Positions 1-7,809 of a stretch of 14,053 nt of DNA are shown piece after piece. Source of the stretch: UBA4661 sp002405405 (GTDB taxonomy: Bacteria > Bacteroidota > Ignavibacteria > Kapaibacteriales > UBA4661); assembly GCA_036847245.1 (NCBI GenBank), contig DAIUAL010000077.1, forward strand, positions 1-14,053, written 5' to 3'. Each line of letters opens with the position of its first letter. Position 1 is the first letter of the stretch. The notes beneath the pieces are model-generated. The model was not told the origin of the DNA, searched no databases, and saw only the letters and a list, made by a program, of their open reading frames with translations. A program made the position numbers and the translations under genes.

Positions 1-1214
1 AATGACGAAATGTCGTTGTAGTTTTTGATTAAAACATATCTTAAATTTGGATCAGTAGTATTATGTGCCATAATACGCTCAATAGATTTTTCATTGAGAG
101 TACTATCGTTGCTTAAGAGAATTAATCCTGAATTTGTTACAACCTGACGTGCAACAACCATTCCCGGCGTCAGCTCATATAAGTGAAGCGGGCGTACTTT
201 CGTGTCGGTCTCTGCAAGCTGTTCTTTCCAAACATATTGATCAAAAATTTCAACAAAACGCTGATCATAAATTTGCTTTGTGTGATTCTTGAGAATTTCC
301 ATGGCTTTGCGCGCACTCTGTGTTTGCGGTAGATAGTAACATTCATAATCATGAATGACACGCAAAAGACGTGATGCCAACGGGATCTCCCATGCTTGGA
401 AGCGATCAGGAAAACCTGTGCCATCATAATTCTCAAAGATATGTCGTAGAATCAAGCCAATATTCTCGAAACGTTTTGCCGCAGATACCAACTGTTGTGC
501 ATACAAAGGAACTTGAAACATAAGTTCATGGGTTGGTCGCGCATCACGCAAAACATCAGTGTGAATGAGAGTATCGGGTAAGTATAATTTGCCGACCAGA
601 CAAAGCTTTGCGGCAATATCAATTTCAACCAGATCATTATCGGTAAAATCACCGAATGCTTTGGCGACAAATACTGCTGCATGGTGGATACGATTAATCG
701 TTTCTTTCGTTTGGGGAAGACGTGCGATGAGGAGGTTTTGAGCTAACGAGAGCAAATCATCAGAATACTGTTTGATAGTCGAATGAGCAAGGCGTAAACG
801 TTCGTTTTCTTCAACAAGGCGTTGTTGGAGAGAAACAATTCGTACCGCAGAGCGTAGCCGTGCGGTGAATTCGTCCATGGAAACGGGTTTAGAGAGAAAA
901 TCATCAACGCCGGCACGCAGGGCATTAATTTCTTGCTCGCGACTCCCCATAGCTGTTGTAACTATGAAACAGATGTGTTGGTATTGTTTGTCCGCCTTGA
1001 TTTTTTTGCACAAGCCGATACCGTCCAGATGTGGCATGGAAAGGTCCGAAATGACGATACTCGGACGGTGTTGGCTTAGTTGATTCCAAGCAGCAAAACC
1101 ATCAGGAGCAGTATCAATACGAGCTTGAGGAAATTCTTTGATAATGAGTTGCGAAATCGTCAAACGAAGTGCTTCTTCGTCATCAACAACTAAAAATGAT
1201 AATTGTTCATTCAT
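1..1214 (-). CDS. Response regulator with degenerate HD-GYP domain (partial, C-terminus beyond window)
   Basis: The frame is open from an ATG at 1214 to the left edge (404 codons seen). Residues 1-120 are a CheY-like receiver: acidic pair D11/D12, phospho-acceptor D57 in ISDLSMP, T86/T87 and K109 are all present. A probable coiled linker follows (about 125-165). Residues 170-330 follow the HD-GYP fold in order, and a conserved tail (TPGMVVARQV, 349-358) often follows such domains. The catalytic HD pair is absent, because the usual LHDIGK reads LCLVGK (204-209). The usual HHE before the GYP loop reads IFE (259-261), and GYP is GFP (267-269). Cyclic-di-GMP hydrolysis is therefore unlikely; a phospho-controlled binding or adaptor role is my inference. 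It lies 83 bp after motB on the same strand, which suggests a motility role. No clear ribosome binding site precedes the start. Confidence 0.85.
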   Translation of the reverse strand, partial: MNEQLSFLVVDDEEALRLTISQLIIKEFPQARIDTAPDGFAAWNQLSQHRPSIVISDLSMPHLDGIGLCKKIKADKQYQHICFIVTTAMGSREQEINALRAGVDDFLSKPVSMDEFTARLRSAVRIVSLQQRLVEENERLRLAHSTIKQYSDDLLSLAQNLLIARLPQTKETINRIHHAAVFVAKAFGDFTDNDLVEIDIAAKLCLVGKLYLPDTLIHTDVLRDARPTHELMFQVPLYAQQLVSAAKRFENIGLILRHIFENYDGTGFPDRFQAWEIPLASRLLRVIHDYECYYLPQTQSARKAMEILKNHTKQIYDQRFVEIFDQYVWKEQLAETDTKVRPLHLYELTPGMVVARQVVTNSGLILLSNDSTLNEKSIERIMAHNTTDPNLRYVLIKNYNDISS

Positions 1215-1297
1215 AAAACAGTATCAATGGGGGTAAGAAATATATTCGTCAAAAGAGTGCAATTTATATACAGACAACATACCATACTTAATGCAAT

Positions 1298-2257
1298 CTA
1301 CTCTTTTTTGTCGGAAGGTTCTCCTGTTGTAAACACGGGTTTGCTAGGTAGGTAGTCCGAAATTTTCATGTTCTCTACAAAAATGGAAACACGACGATTC
1401 TTTTGGTCAAATGGATTGGAAGGATTATAAAGCTTGCTGTCTGCATAACCGGTAACAGCACTGATTTGCCCCTTCCATGTGCCACTGCCTGCGAGAACCG
1501 AACGTGCGGCGAGCGCGCGTTCGGATGACAATTCCCAATTTGAAAAGCCACCTTTGCCATTGCCATATTGACGTGAGTCTGTATGTCCTTCAAGACGAAT
1601 GACATTGGGTAGTTTACCGAGTTCGCGTGCCATTAATCCGATAATTCTTCGTCCACGATTAGTTAAGCCGGAATTGCCAACTTCGAAGAAACGAGAATCG
1701 TCATCTTCAATTAGCTCAATACGAATGCCATCGGGTAGTTGCTTGATTTCAACAGATTTCATCAATTCTTTGACTTCAGGGTCAGTTTGGCTCATTTCTA
1801 CAATCATTGCTTCAAGATTTTGACGTGCCTCTGCAAGATTGCGTGCCGCTTGTGCGCTATCTTTTACTGCTTGTTTAAACTGTTCGACTTGTTCACTATC
1901 CATTTGGGGTGATTGTGCTTGAGTATAATCATTGGGACCACCTTTTTCACTAAAGTTGTCAACGGCATTAGCATCTTTTTTGACAGAGTAACTTGCGGGC
2001 ACAGAGGTAGACATATTTACGGGCAATGCCTTGCCAGTTTTCCAACTAAACACACCCGGTTCGCGGAAAAACATTGCAATCTGCTGGCGCGACTCAAAAT
2101 TCATGTTAAGTAGCCACATTACCAAGAAGAATGCCATCATTGCTGTCATAAAGTCGGCAAACGCTACTTTCCACGCGCCGCCATGTGCGCCGCCATGACC
2201 GCCTTTTTTGATTTTCTTAATGATAATTGCATCTTCTTTTTTTTGACCATCTGCCAT
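1298..2257 (-). CDS. motB: Flagellar motor stator protein MotB
   Basis: This is the peptidoglycan-anchored half of the ion-driven flagellar stator, working in the inner membrane with MotA. The 319-residue length fits the family. A basic, Gly/His-rich N-terminus (14-29) leads into one membrane helix (about 31-51) holding the ion-carrying aspartate D35 in the AFADFMTAMMAFF context. A plug/linker region of low complexity follows (about 55-165). An OmpA-like peptidoglycan-binding domain covers about 175-295, with GHTDS (224-228), NWELSSERA (240-248) and NRRVSI (287-292). The start is supported by AAGGAA a few bases upstream. It lies 107 bp after the motA stop and before the response regulator, all on the minus strand. 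The helix context resembles proton-driven MotB more than sodium-driven PomB, but the ion cannot be settled from sequence alone. Confidence 0.96.
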   Translation of the reverse strand: MADGQKKEDAIIIKKIKKGGHGGAHGGAWKVAFADFMTAMMAFFLVMWLLNMNFESRQQIAMFFREPGVFSWKTGKALPVNMSTSVPASYSVKKDANAVDNFSEKGGPNDYTQAQSPQMDSEQVEQFKQAVKDSAQAARNLAEARQNLEAMIVEMSQTDPEVKELMKSVEIKQLPDGIRIELIEDDDSRFFEVGNSGLTNRGRRIIGLMARELGKLPNVIRLEGHTDSRQYGNGKGGFSNWELSSERALAARSVLAGSGTWKGQISAVTGYADSKLYNPSNPFDQKNRRVSIFVENMKISDYLPSKPVFTTGEPSDKKE

Positions 2258-2364
2258 GATGATGTTTCCTTGTGTGAATACTCTAACTACAAATAAATAT
2301 GGGTTCTCGCCTTGATATGTATATCGTTTTGTTGTCGTCAGTCGTTAAGATGTATACCATTCAT

Positions 2365-3216
2365 TTATTTCTGCTTGACTGCTTCTTCAGCTTCTTTGAA
2401 GCTGGGGCGATACTCCATCGGAATAGAGCGGCGAGCATATTCAACAGCAACAATCGGTGGCACGCCTTTAACAAAAGCTAAAACAGCGACTTTAATTGCT
2501 TGCACATAATATCCGTGTTCATTGACACCACCCTCAATATTTTTTGCAAGTGGACCCAGAAATCCATAGCAAATCAAAATACCTAAAAACGTACCGACGA
2601 GTGCCGCGGCAACACTATGTCCGATTACTGCCGGTGGTTGATCAATTTTACCCATCGTAATAACTACGCCAAGTACTGCCGCAACGATACCTACACCGGG
2701 CATTGCATCGCTCACGGTGTTGAGTGCCGTAGGTGCTTTAAGCTCTTCAGCATGAACAACATCAATATCCATATTCATTAAGTCTTCTAAATCGTGTGCA
2801 GGAATACCGCCATTCAGAACTACTTTGAGAGTATCGCATAAGAAATCTACTGCATGATGATTATGTGAGAAAGAATTGTAGCGAGAGAAAATCGAACTGG
2901 ACGCAGGATTCTCAATATGGGGTTCCAAGCCAAGCAAACCGTCTTTTTTGGCAAGTTGAAATAATTCGTAAAGCATCTTCAGTAGCTCCATGTAGGCATC
3001 TTTGTTGATATGACTACCTTTGAGTGAACCAAGAATGGCTGCAACAATATTTTTGACAGTACTTAGGGGATTAGCAATCAGAAGTGTTCCAAGTGCAACC
3101 CCAATAATAATCACAAATTCTGTCCATTGCCACAAGACACCCAACTGCCCCCCGTGAGCAGTATAACCGATGACAATACTGACAATTACAACAAGTGCTC
3201 CAACGATAACAAACAT
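2365..3216 (-). CDS. motA: Flagellar motor stator protein MotA
   Basis: This is the membrane channel subunit of the flagellar stator. I place the start at the ATG at 3216, giving 283 residues that begin MFVIVGALVV, as in classical MotA proteins. The reading frame continues 43 codons further upstream to 3345, but that extra part does not resemble the family. Four membrane helices are visible (about 2-21, 33-53, 170-190, 201-221). The conserved channel prolines fall at P173 (AMPGVG) and P222 (LGPLAK), the same positions as in E. coli MotA. The cytoplasmic loop carries charged residues around K90-E98 that would face the rotor protein FliG. No Shine-Dalgarno sequence is evident before 3216. It is the first gene of the probable motA-motB-regulator operon. 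Confidence 0.95.
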   Translation of the reverse strand: MFVIVGALVVIVSIVIGYTAHGGQLGVLWQWTEFVIIIGVALGTLLIANPLSTVKNIVAAILGSLKGSHINKDAYMELLKMLYELFQLAKKDGLLGLEPHIENPASSSIFSRYNSFSHNHHAVDFLCDTLKVVLNGGIPAHDLEDLMNMDIDVVHAEELKAPTALNTVSDAMPGVGIVAAVLGVVITMGKIDQPPAVIGHSVAAALVGTFLGILICYGFLGPLAKNIEGGVNEHGYYVQAIKVAVLAFVKGVPPIVAVEYARRSIPMEYRPSFKEAEEAVKQK

Positions 3217-3646
3217 AAATTTCAGTAGAAGATAAGGTGTGATAAATGCAATATTGCTGTGTACATTGTGTTTTGTGGGAGTACTTGTGGAAAATACTAA
3301 ATGCTCCACACAGTCACAAAAGCAAATACAAGAAAGCAGATACAAGCAAAAAGGTTCCCACGATAGTGTTTAAGAAATCTTTGTGGAACATTTTGTCCAT
3401 ATATAGTGTTTCAATTGCTTGTTCATCTAAACTAAGAAAGACGTTCAGTAAAACGGCTGACAGCCATAGTGTCGGACAAAAAATAGTTTTTTGAAGAAGT
3501 TTTTTCTATGTTTGGATAAGTCTTGTTGCACGCCAAAGCCATGCCCATAAGAGGGTTACCAGCAAGAAAAAGACAAAAAGTTGGGTATGCCCAAAGCTTA
3601 TAATTATTTGGTTGTTTTTTTATTCATTTTCCACAAGGGGACAGAC
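3217..3646. other. Divergent intergenic region between motA and the PTPS gene
   Basis: About 430 bp without a confident gene. It must carry the promoters for motA (minus) and the pterin genes (plus), but I could not assign convincing -35/-10 boxes. On the minus strand, one reading frame encodes hydrophobic, protein-like peptides on both sides of a TAG at 3506-3508. The segment 3314-3505 could give 63 residues with two possible membrane helices, but its only ATG (3400) leaves 28 residues. A plus-strand frame at 3246-3494 has no recognisable features and looks like chance. A short inverted repeat TTGGG-TATG-CCCAA is at 3581-3594. Confidence 0.5.
3635..3641 (+). promoter_or_regulatory. Ribosome binding site deciding the GTG start of the PTPS gene
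   Basis: AAGGGGA lies five bases before GTG at 3647. The upstream ATG in the same frame (3587) has no such site, and its extra residues are hydrophobic and unlike the family. This supports the GTG start. Confidence 0.7.
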
Positions 3647-4114
3647 GTGGTATACATTACACGCAAAGAACATTTCTCTGCATCGCATAGATTGCACAAT
3701 CCCGAATGGTCAGAGGAGAAGAATCATGCTTTTTACGATAAATGCAATAATCCGCGCGGACATGGACATAATTATGTTTTAGAAGTGACAGTAGCCGGCA
3801 TTCCGGACCCGGAGTCCGGTTATGTAATCGATCTGAAAAAACTTAGCGATATTATTGAAGAAGAAATTCTTGATAAGGTTGATCATAAGCACCTGAATTA
3901 TGACGTCGATTTCTTGCAGGGAATTATTCCGACTGCCGAAAACCTTGCTGTTATGTTTTGGAAAATACTTGAACCAAAGCTGCCAAGTGGTCGCTTGCAT
4001 GCGGTGAAACTCTTTGAGTCTGATAATAATTTTGTTGAATATTTTGGTGAGCCAGTGACCATCAAACAATTCATGGCTCGTGACGAATTTGCGGAGGCGA
4101 CAGTATGGGCATAA
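3647..4114 (+). CDS. 6-pyruvoyl-tetrahydropterin synthase (PTPS/QueD family)
   Basis: This zinc enzyme probably converts 7,8-dihydroneopterin triphosphate to 6-pyruvoyl-tetrahydropterin, or a related product. From the GTG start it is 155 residues, normal for the family. Zinc ligands are H14 (FSASHRL), H39 and H41 (GHGHNY). The catalytic cysteine is C33 (DKCNNP), with D79/H80 and E124 (FESDNN) completing the site. All of these have the spacing of the mammalian enzyme, and the CNNPxGHGHNY stretch is closer to animal PTPS than to typical queuosine-pathway QueD. That favours a tetrahydrobiopterin-like role, although QueD activity (queuosine) or a side role in folate synthesis is possible. Its last 10 bases overlap the start of folE, whose product makes the substrate, so the two are surely co-translated. 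Confidence 0.9.
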   Translation: MVYITRKEHFSASHRLHNPEWSEEKNHAFYDKCNNPRGHGHNYVLEVTVAGIPDPESGYVIDLKKLSDIIEEEILDKVDHKHLNYDVDFLQGIIPTAENLAVMFWKILEPKLPSGRLHAVKLFESDNNFVEYFGEPVTIKQFMARDEFAEATVWA

Positions 4115-4956
4115 GTAATGGTTTGCTTGCCAGCAACGCACAAAGTATTACCAATGGTCTGGCAAATAGCACAAGTAGTAGCTCAGCAAATGGCGTTCCT
4201 AATAATGTTGGGGTGATTCTCGGTGTCTTGCCTACTATGTTTCATGCAGCCAGCGTGAACGCGCCTGTTGGTCAGCGTGCTCGGGCTAATGGAAATCTGG
4301 AGCATTCTTTTCCCTCTATGAACGGATTAGGGCAGGAGCTCTTTGATGCTAATGGTAATATGCCTCTTAGTGAAGAAGAACGCATGCACATGATGAATGC
4401 CGCAGAGCAAAAAATCAGTGAATTGTTCGAAATTCTCCGCATTGATCGTAATGATCCTAATGCCACTGAAACACCGCGCCGTCTTGCTAAGATGTGGGTT
4501 AATGAAATTTTTCGAGGGCGATACGAACCTGCTCCGTATATCACGGTTTTTCCTAACAGAAAGCAAGTTGATGAGCTTGTTATTAGTAAAGGTATCAAAG
4601 TGATGTCAGTCTGTTCTCATCACTGGCAAACGATAACGGGTAACTGTGCTATCGGTTATATTCCGGGTGATCATGTGATTGGATTGTCAAAGTTGACGCG
4701 CGTTGTAGATTGGTTTTCTCGGCGCGGCCAGATACAAGAAGAGCTTGGCGAACAAATTGCAGACTATCTTGAAATGTTGCTGAAGCCCAAAGCATTGGGT
4801 GTCGTTATTTCCTCTAAACATTTCTGTATGATTGCGCGTGGAGTTGCCAGTCACGAAAATGATTCACTCATGGTTACGTCCGTTATGCGCGGTGGATTAC
4901 TTGAGGATTCCTCATTACGCAATGAGTTTTTACGCCTCATCGGTAGCGATGTGTAA
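4105..4956 (+). CDS. folE: GTP cyclohydrolase I with a long low-complexity N-terminal extension
   Basis: It catalyses the first step of pterin synthesis, GTP to 7,8-dihydroneopterin triphosphate plus formate. The catalytic domain covers about 90-280: TETPRRLAKMWVNEIF (121-136), zinc ligands C170 and H173 in CSHH, C241 in KHFCMIARG, and IGLSKLTRVV (192-201). The common family form is CEHH, so CSHH followed by W is a variant. The first roughly 85 residues are an unusual Ser/Asn/Ala/Gly-rich tail not seen in short bacterial FolE. The start at 4105 is supported by GGAGG (4093-4097) seven bases upstream, while the internal ATG at 4318 has none. Neighbours: it overlaps the PTPS gene by 10 bp, forming a two-step pterin unit. 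The tail may be regulatory or simply disordered; I cannot tell. Confidence 0.94.
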   Translation: MGISNGLLASNAQSITNGLANSTSSSSANGVPNNVGVILGVLPTMFHAASVNAPVGQRARANGNLEHSFPSMNGLGQELFDANGNMPLSEEERMHMMNAAEQKISELFEILRIDRNDPNATETPRRLAKMWVNEIFRGRYEPAPYITVFPNRKQVDELVISKGIKVMSVCSHHWQTITGNCAIGYIPGDHVIGLSKLTRVVDWFSRRGQIQEELGEQIADYLEMLLKPKALGVVISSKHFCMIARGVASHENDSLMVTSVMRGGLLEDSSLRNEFLRLIGSDV

Positions 4957-4988
4957 TTCTATTCTGCCAATCAGATCAATTTTCCGAT

Positions 4989-5528
4989 ATGAGTAAGCAT
5001 TCTACCGATACTCGTCGCATTCATGTTCTTTTTGTCTGTTTAGGGAATATTTGTCGCTCGCCACTTGCAGAAGCTTTTTTTACAAGACTCATCGAGAATC
5101 AACATCTCGGTGAGTCTTTTTTTGTTGATTCTGCGGGCACAGGTAACTATCACATTGGTGAATTGCCCGATCCACGCGCTCGTGCTGTAGCTAAAGAACG
5201 AGGTATCATTCTTACACATCGTGCACGTCAGGTTTGTCGCGAAGATTTTACTCGATTTGACTACATTGTGGCTATGGATGCGAATAATTATCAAGCGCTG
5301 GTAGCTCTACGAGAATCTTTGGATCGACAGTATTCCGGCTATCAACAAGCGAATATGACCAAGAACGCGGAAATTCTCCTCTATCGAGCATTTGATTCTG
5401 AAGCGCCTAATGCCAATGTGCCTGATCCCTATTATGATACAATTCATGAATTTCGCATGGTAGCGGATATTGTTGAGCGAACGGGACGGTCATTGTTGGT
5501 ACATCTTCGTGCACAGAACGATATTTGA
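4989..5528 (+). CDS. Low-molecular-weight protein-tyrosine phosphatase
   Basis: This is a cytoplasmic phosphatase of the LMW-PTP family. The phosphate-binding loop is C17-LGNIC-R23 followed by S24-P25 (FVCLGNICRSPLAEAF), so C17 is the nucleophile and R23 binds phosphate. The general acid is in DPYYD (D146, near the C-terminus), placed as expected. At 179 residues it is somewhat longer than the usual 150-160; the extra length is mainly around 110-130 (RESLDRQYSGYQQANMTK). Arsenate reductases share the fold, but the DPYYD motif favours a phosphatase. It begins 32 bp after folE and lies 57 bp before murQ on the same strand. No good Shine-Dalgarno sequence is visible. In bacteria such enzymes often counter tyrosine kinases in polysaccharide export, but no kinase lies in this window. 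Confidence 0.93.
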   Translation: MSKHSTDTRRIHVLFVCLGNICRSPLAEAFFTRLIENQHLGESFFVDSAGTGNYHIGELPDPRARAVAKERGIILTHRARQVCREDFTRFDYIVAMDANNYQALVALRESLDRQYSGYQQANMTKNAEILLYRAFDSEAPNANVPDPYYDTIHEFRMVADIVERTGRSLLVHLRAQNDI

Positions 5529-5585
5529 TTCTTTGTAGTTATCACTCTGATTCTTTCAACCCCTTCTTCACTTTCATTTCTTGTT

Positions 5586-6512
5586 ATGGCTCAAGACCTC
5601 TTCAACGAAATTGCTGCATTGCCCACCGAACAGAAAAATTCTGCAACCGTGCATATTGATTCTTCCAGTATTACAGAAATTCTTGAACTCATCAACAATG
5701 AAGATGCAAAAGTTGCCGGTGCTGTCCGCGACGAAATTCCTCATATCGCTCGTGCAGTTGAGGCAATTGTTTCTGCTTTTCAGAAAGGTGGACGATTGAT
5801 TTATGCGGGTGCAGGGACAAGTGGTCGTTTGGGTATTGTTGATGCCTCAGAATGCCCTCCGACGTATGGTACGCCTCACGATATGGTGCAAGCACTTATT
5901 GCCGGAGGTACTCCTGCGATTTTTAAGGCACAAGAGGGTGCAGAAGATAATGCCGGACAAGGAGCAAAAGAAATCCGCGATCTGAATGTTTCTGCGAATG
6001 ATGTTGTCTGTGGTATTGCAGCATCCGGGCGCACGCCCTATGTTGTTGGTGCTGTCCAACAAGCACATGAATTAGGTGCTTTTACGATAGTAGTTTCTAC
6101 AAGTACACACGAAAAAGTTCGTATAGCTCACCCCGCTGCAGATGTTCTGATTTGTCCGAATGTTGGTCCGGAAGTTATCATGGGTTCAACACGAATGAAA
6201 TCAGGTACTGCGCAAAAACTTGTGCTCAACATGCTTACAACAGCGTCAATGATCCGTATCGGTAAAACCTTCGGAAATGTGATGGTAGATCTGCAGATGA
6301 CGAATGAAAAACTCAAAGAGCGTGCACGCAAAGTGTTGATGGACTTGACAGGTTTAGCATACGAACCTGCAACCGAGCTTCTGGACTCAGCAGGTGGACA
6401 TGTCAAAACAGCTCTTGTTATGGCAATTGCAGGTGTTGATCGTGCTACTGCTCAACAGAGACTCGCCAATACGGGTGGATTTGTGCGTGAAGCACTAAAG
6501 GGATTATTGTAA
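5586..6512 (+). CDS. murQ: N-acetylmuramic acid 6-phosphate etherase
   Basis: It cleaves the D-lactyl ether of N-acetylmuramate 6-phosphate to give N-acetylglucosamine 6-phosphate, in cytoplasmic peptidoglycan recycling. At 308 residues it is full length. It has one SIS sugar-isomerase domain with the hallmark stretches GRLIYAGAGTSGRLG (69-83), DASECPPTYG (86-95), EGAEDNA (117-123), GIAASGRTPYV and GSTRMKSGTAQKL. The catalytic glutamates are E89 and E120, in the same spacing as E83 and E114 of the E. coli enzyme. The gene follows a pyrimidine-rich spacer without a Shine-Dalgarno site. No muramate kinase (AnmK), AmpD amidase or MurP transporter is seen in the window, so the source of its substrate is unknown here. 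Confidence 0.97.
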   Translation: MAQDLFNEIAALPTEQKNSATVHIDSSSITEILELINNEDAKVAGAVRDEIPHIARAVEAIVSAFQKGGRLIYAGAGTSGRLGIVDASECPPTYGTPHDMVQALIAGGTPAIFKAQEGAEDNAGQGAKEIRDLNVSANDVVCGIAASGRTPYVVGAVQQAHELGAFTIVVSTSTHEKVRIAHPAADVLICPNVGPEVIMGSTRMKSGTAQKLVLNMLTTASMIRIGKTFGNVMVDLQMTNEKLKERARKVLMDLTGLAYEPATELLDSAGGHVKTALVMAIAGVDRATAQQRLANTGGFVREALKGLL

Positions 6513-6548
6513 CGGCGTTTATTCATGAGAGATGTCATCAAAAAAAAT

Positions 6549-6569
6549 TGTGCAAGCACATCCTTTTTT
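6549..6569 (+). terminator. Weak terminator-like hairpin after murQ
   Basis: TGTGC-AA-GCACA (6549-6560) is followed by TCC and six T. The two-base loop is too small, so the true stem would be shorter. This is a weak candidate only. Confidence 0.25.
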
Positions 6570-6580
6570 GTTCTATTTTT

Positions 6581-6615
6581 CGGACTATGGTCTGAGAAAA
6601 TCCTGAGCATGTCCG
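6581..6615 (+). other. Imperfect hairpin upstream of the acyl-CoA ligase gene
   Basis: CGGAC (6581-6585) pairs with GTCCG (6611-6615). The stem continues with ATG (6587-6589) against CAT (6608-6610) after a one-base bulge, then TC/GA beyond a mismatch. It sits 42 bp before the ligase start. It could affect expression of the ligase or be chance. Confidence 0.25.
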
Positions 6616-6657
6616 CGAACAATATCCTTTTTTCCTCATCATCCTTGTGTGTCGTTT

Positions 6658-7809
6658 ATGATTGGTTCATTTGAAACAATCCCTCAAATGTTTTTGTCGG
6701 TAACAAATCATTTTAAAGGGAATACGCAGAAAGTAGTGTTCTCGCGTAAGGTTGGAAAAGAATTTGTTGGTATTACATACGATGAACTCCGAGAAATGGT
6801 GGAATGTTTTGCCGTAGGGTTGCGCGAACTTGGCGTAGAGCGTGGTCAGCGTATTGGAATACTGTCGGAGAATCGCATAGAATGGGTTGTTGCAGACTTT
6901 GCGATTACCAGCATGGGTGCGATTGATGTTCCGATTTTCCCAACATTAACAGGTCAACAATCAGCATACATTTTTAATAATTGTGATGCGCAAGTTGTCG
7001 TCCTGTCGAATAGAATGCAACTCAACAAAATCCTCAAAGTCAAAGATGAATTGCCGAATGTCAAACATATTATTGTCATGAATGATGACATTGAGGCAGA
7101 AGAATCATTCGTTTCAAAATTTTCTGATGTCGTTCGCAAGGGTGCTTCAACATTATCACAGCAAGCACGAACAGCATGGTTTGAAGAGCAGGCAAAACTC
7201 GTACAACCTGAAGATTTACTGACATTGATTTATACGAGTGGTACAACCGGTAATCCCAAAGGTGTTATGCTAACGCATCGTAACTTGGTTGCTAATATCT
7301 ATGGTTGTGCCGATGCATTGCCATTGTCGGCATCCGATACATTGCTGTCATATTTACCAATGTGCCATGCTTATGAACGTGCTTCGGGTTATTATACGGC
7401 GTTTGCTTGTCATTGCACTGTAGCATTTGCACAATCTATCGATACAGTTTCGGAGAATCTTCCGGAGGTACGTCCAACTGTTATGACAAGTGTACCACGA
7501 CTTTTTGAAAAAATCCGTAATCGTATTGTATCTCAAGTTGAAAAGGATACTCCTGCAAAGCAGAAAATTTTCTGGTGGGCAATTGGTATTGGCAAAGAAA
7601 TGTACTGGGCAAAACGCAAAGGGTTTGTCTCGCCAATTCTTCGCGCCCAGCATGTATTGGCAGACCGACTGGTTTTTGCAAAAATTCGTGCGCGTACTGG
7701 CCCCCGCCGGCCCCCTTCACACCCCCCCCCGTGTTTTCATTTCCGGGGGTGCTGCATTACCAAATGCATTTGCAGAGTTTTTCTTCGCAGTTGGCTTAAA
7801 TATGCTTGA
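6658..7809 (+). CDS. Long-chain fatty-acid-CoA ligase, N-terminal part of a frameshifted gene
   Basis: The protein activates fatty acids with ATP, then transfers the acyl group to CoA (ANL superfamily). This part carries the large adenylate-forming subdomain: GITYDELREM, the P-loop YTSGTTGNPKG (192-202 from ATG 6658), and LPMCHAYERASGY, typical of long-chain ligases. GTG at 6649 would add three residues; neither start has a clear Shine-Dalgarno site. The family match is good up to KIRARTG (7684-7701). It then turns into Pro/Arg-rich sequence encoded by a C-rich stretch and ends out of frame at 7809. The rest of the enzyme continues in another frame from 7730. Either the gene is broken, or this is a sequence or assembly error in the C-rich stretch. 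Confidence 0.9.
   Translation: MIGSFETIPQMFLSVTNHFKGNTQKVVFSRKVGKEFVGITYDELREMVECFAVGLRELGVERGQRIGILSENRIEWVVADFAITSMGAIDVPIFPTLTGQQSAYIFNNCDAQVVVLSNRMQLNKILKVKDELPNVKHIIVMNDDIEAEESFVSKFSDVVRKGASTLSQQARTAWFEEQAKLVQPEDLLTLIYTSGTTGNPKGVMLTHRNLVANIYGCADALPLSASDTLLSYLPMCHAYERASGYYTAFACHCTVAFAQSIDTVSENLPEVRPTVMTSVPRLFEKIRNRIVSQVEKDTPAKQKIFWWAIGIGKEMYWAKRKGFVSPILRAQHVLADRLVFAKIRARTGPRRPPSHPPPCFHFRGCCITKCICRVFLRSWLKYA
7699..7729 (+). other. C-rich insertion that breaks the acyl-CoA ligase frame
   Basis: The family normally reads R-T-G-G-R-L-R-[FV]-F-[IV]-S-G-G here. Between the Thr codon (7696-7698) and the CGT codon resuming that pattern (7730-7732) there are 31 bases where about 12 are expected, an excess of about 19, which is not a multiple of three. 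The stretch has two runs of five C (7701-7705, 7711-7715) and one of nine C (7722-7730), very unlike the AT-rich surroundings. Confidence 0.75.

Noticed and set aside
3217..3345. Extra 43 codons upstream of the motA start
   Set aside because: The residues are Cys/Thr-rich and unlike MotA, whereas the ATG at 3216 gives the classical MotA N-terminus.
3246..3494. Plus-strand 82-codon open frame between motA and the PTPS gene
   Set aside because: Composition is not protein-like, it matches no family I recognise, and it is antisense to hydrophobic frames. Likely chance.
7490..7729. Upstream extension of the ligase C-terminal frame to ATG 7490 as a separate gene
   Set aside because: This part is an out-of-frame shadow of the true N-terminal ligase sequence; family residues in this interval are in the other frame.
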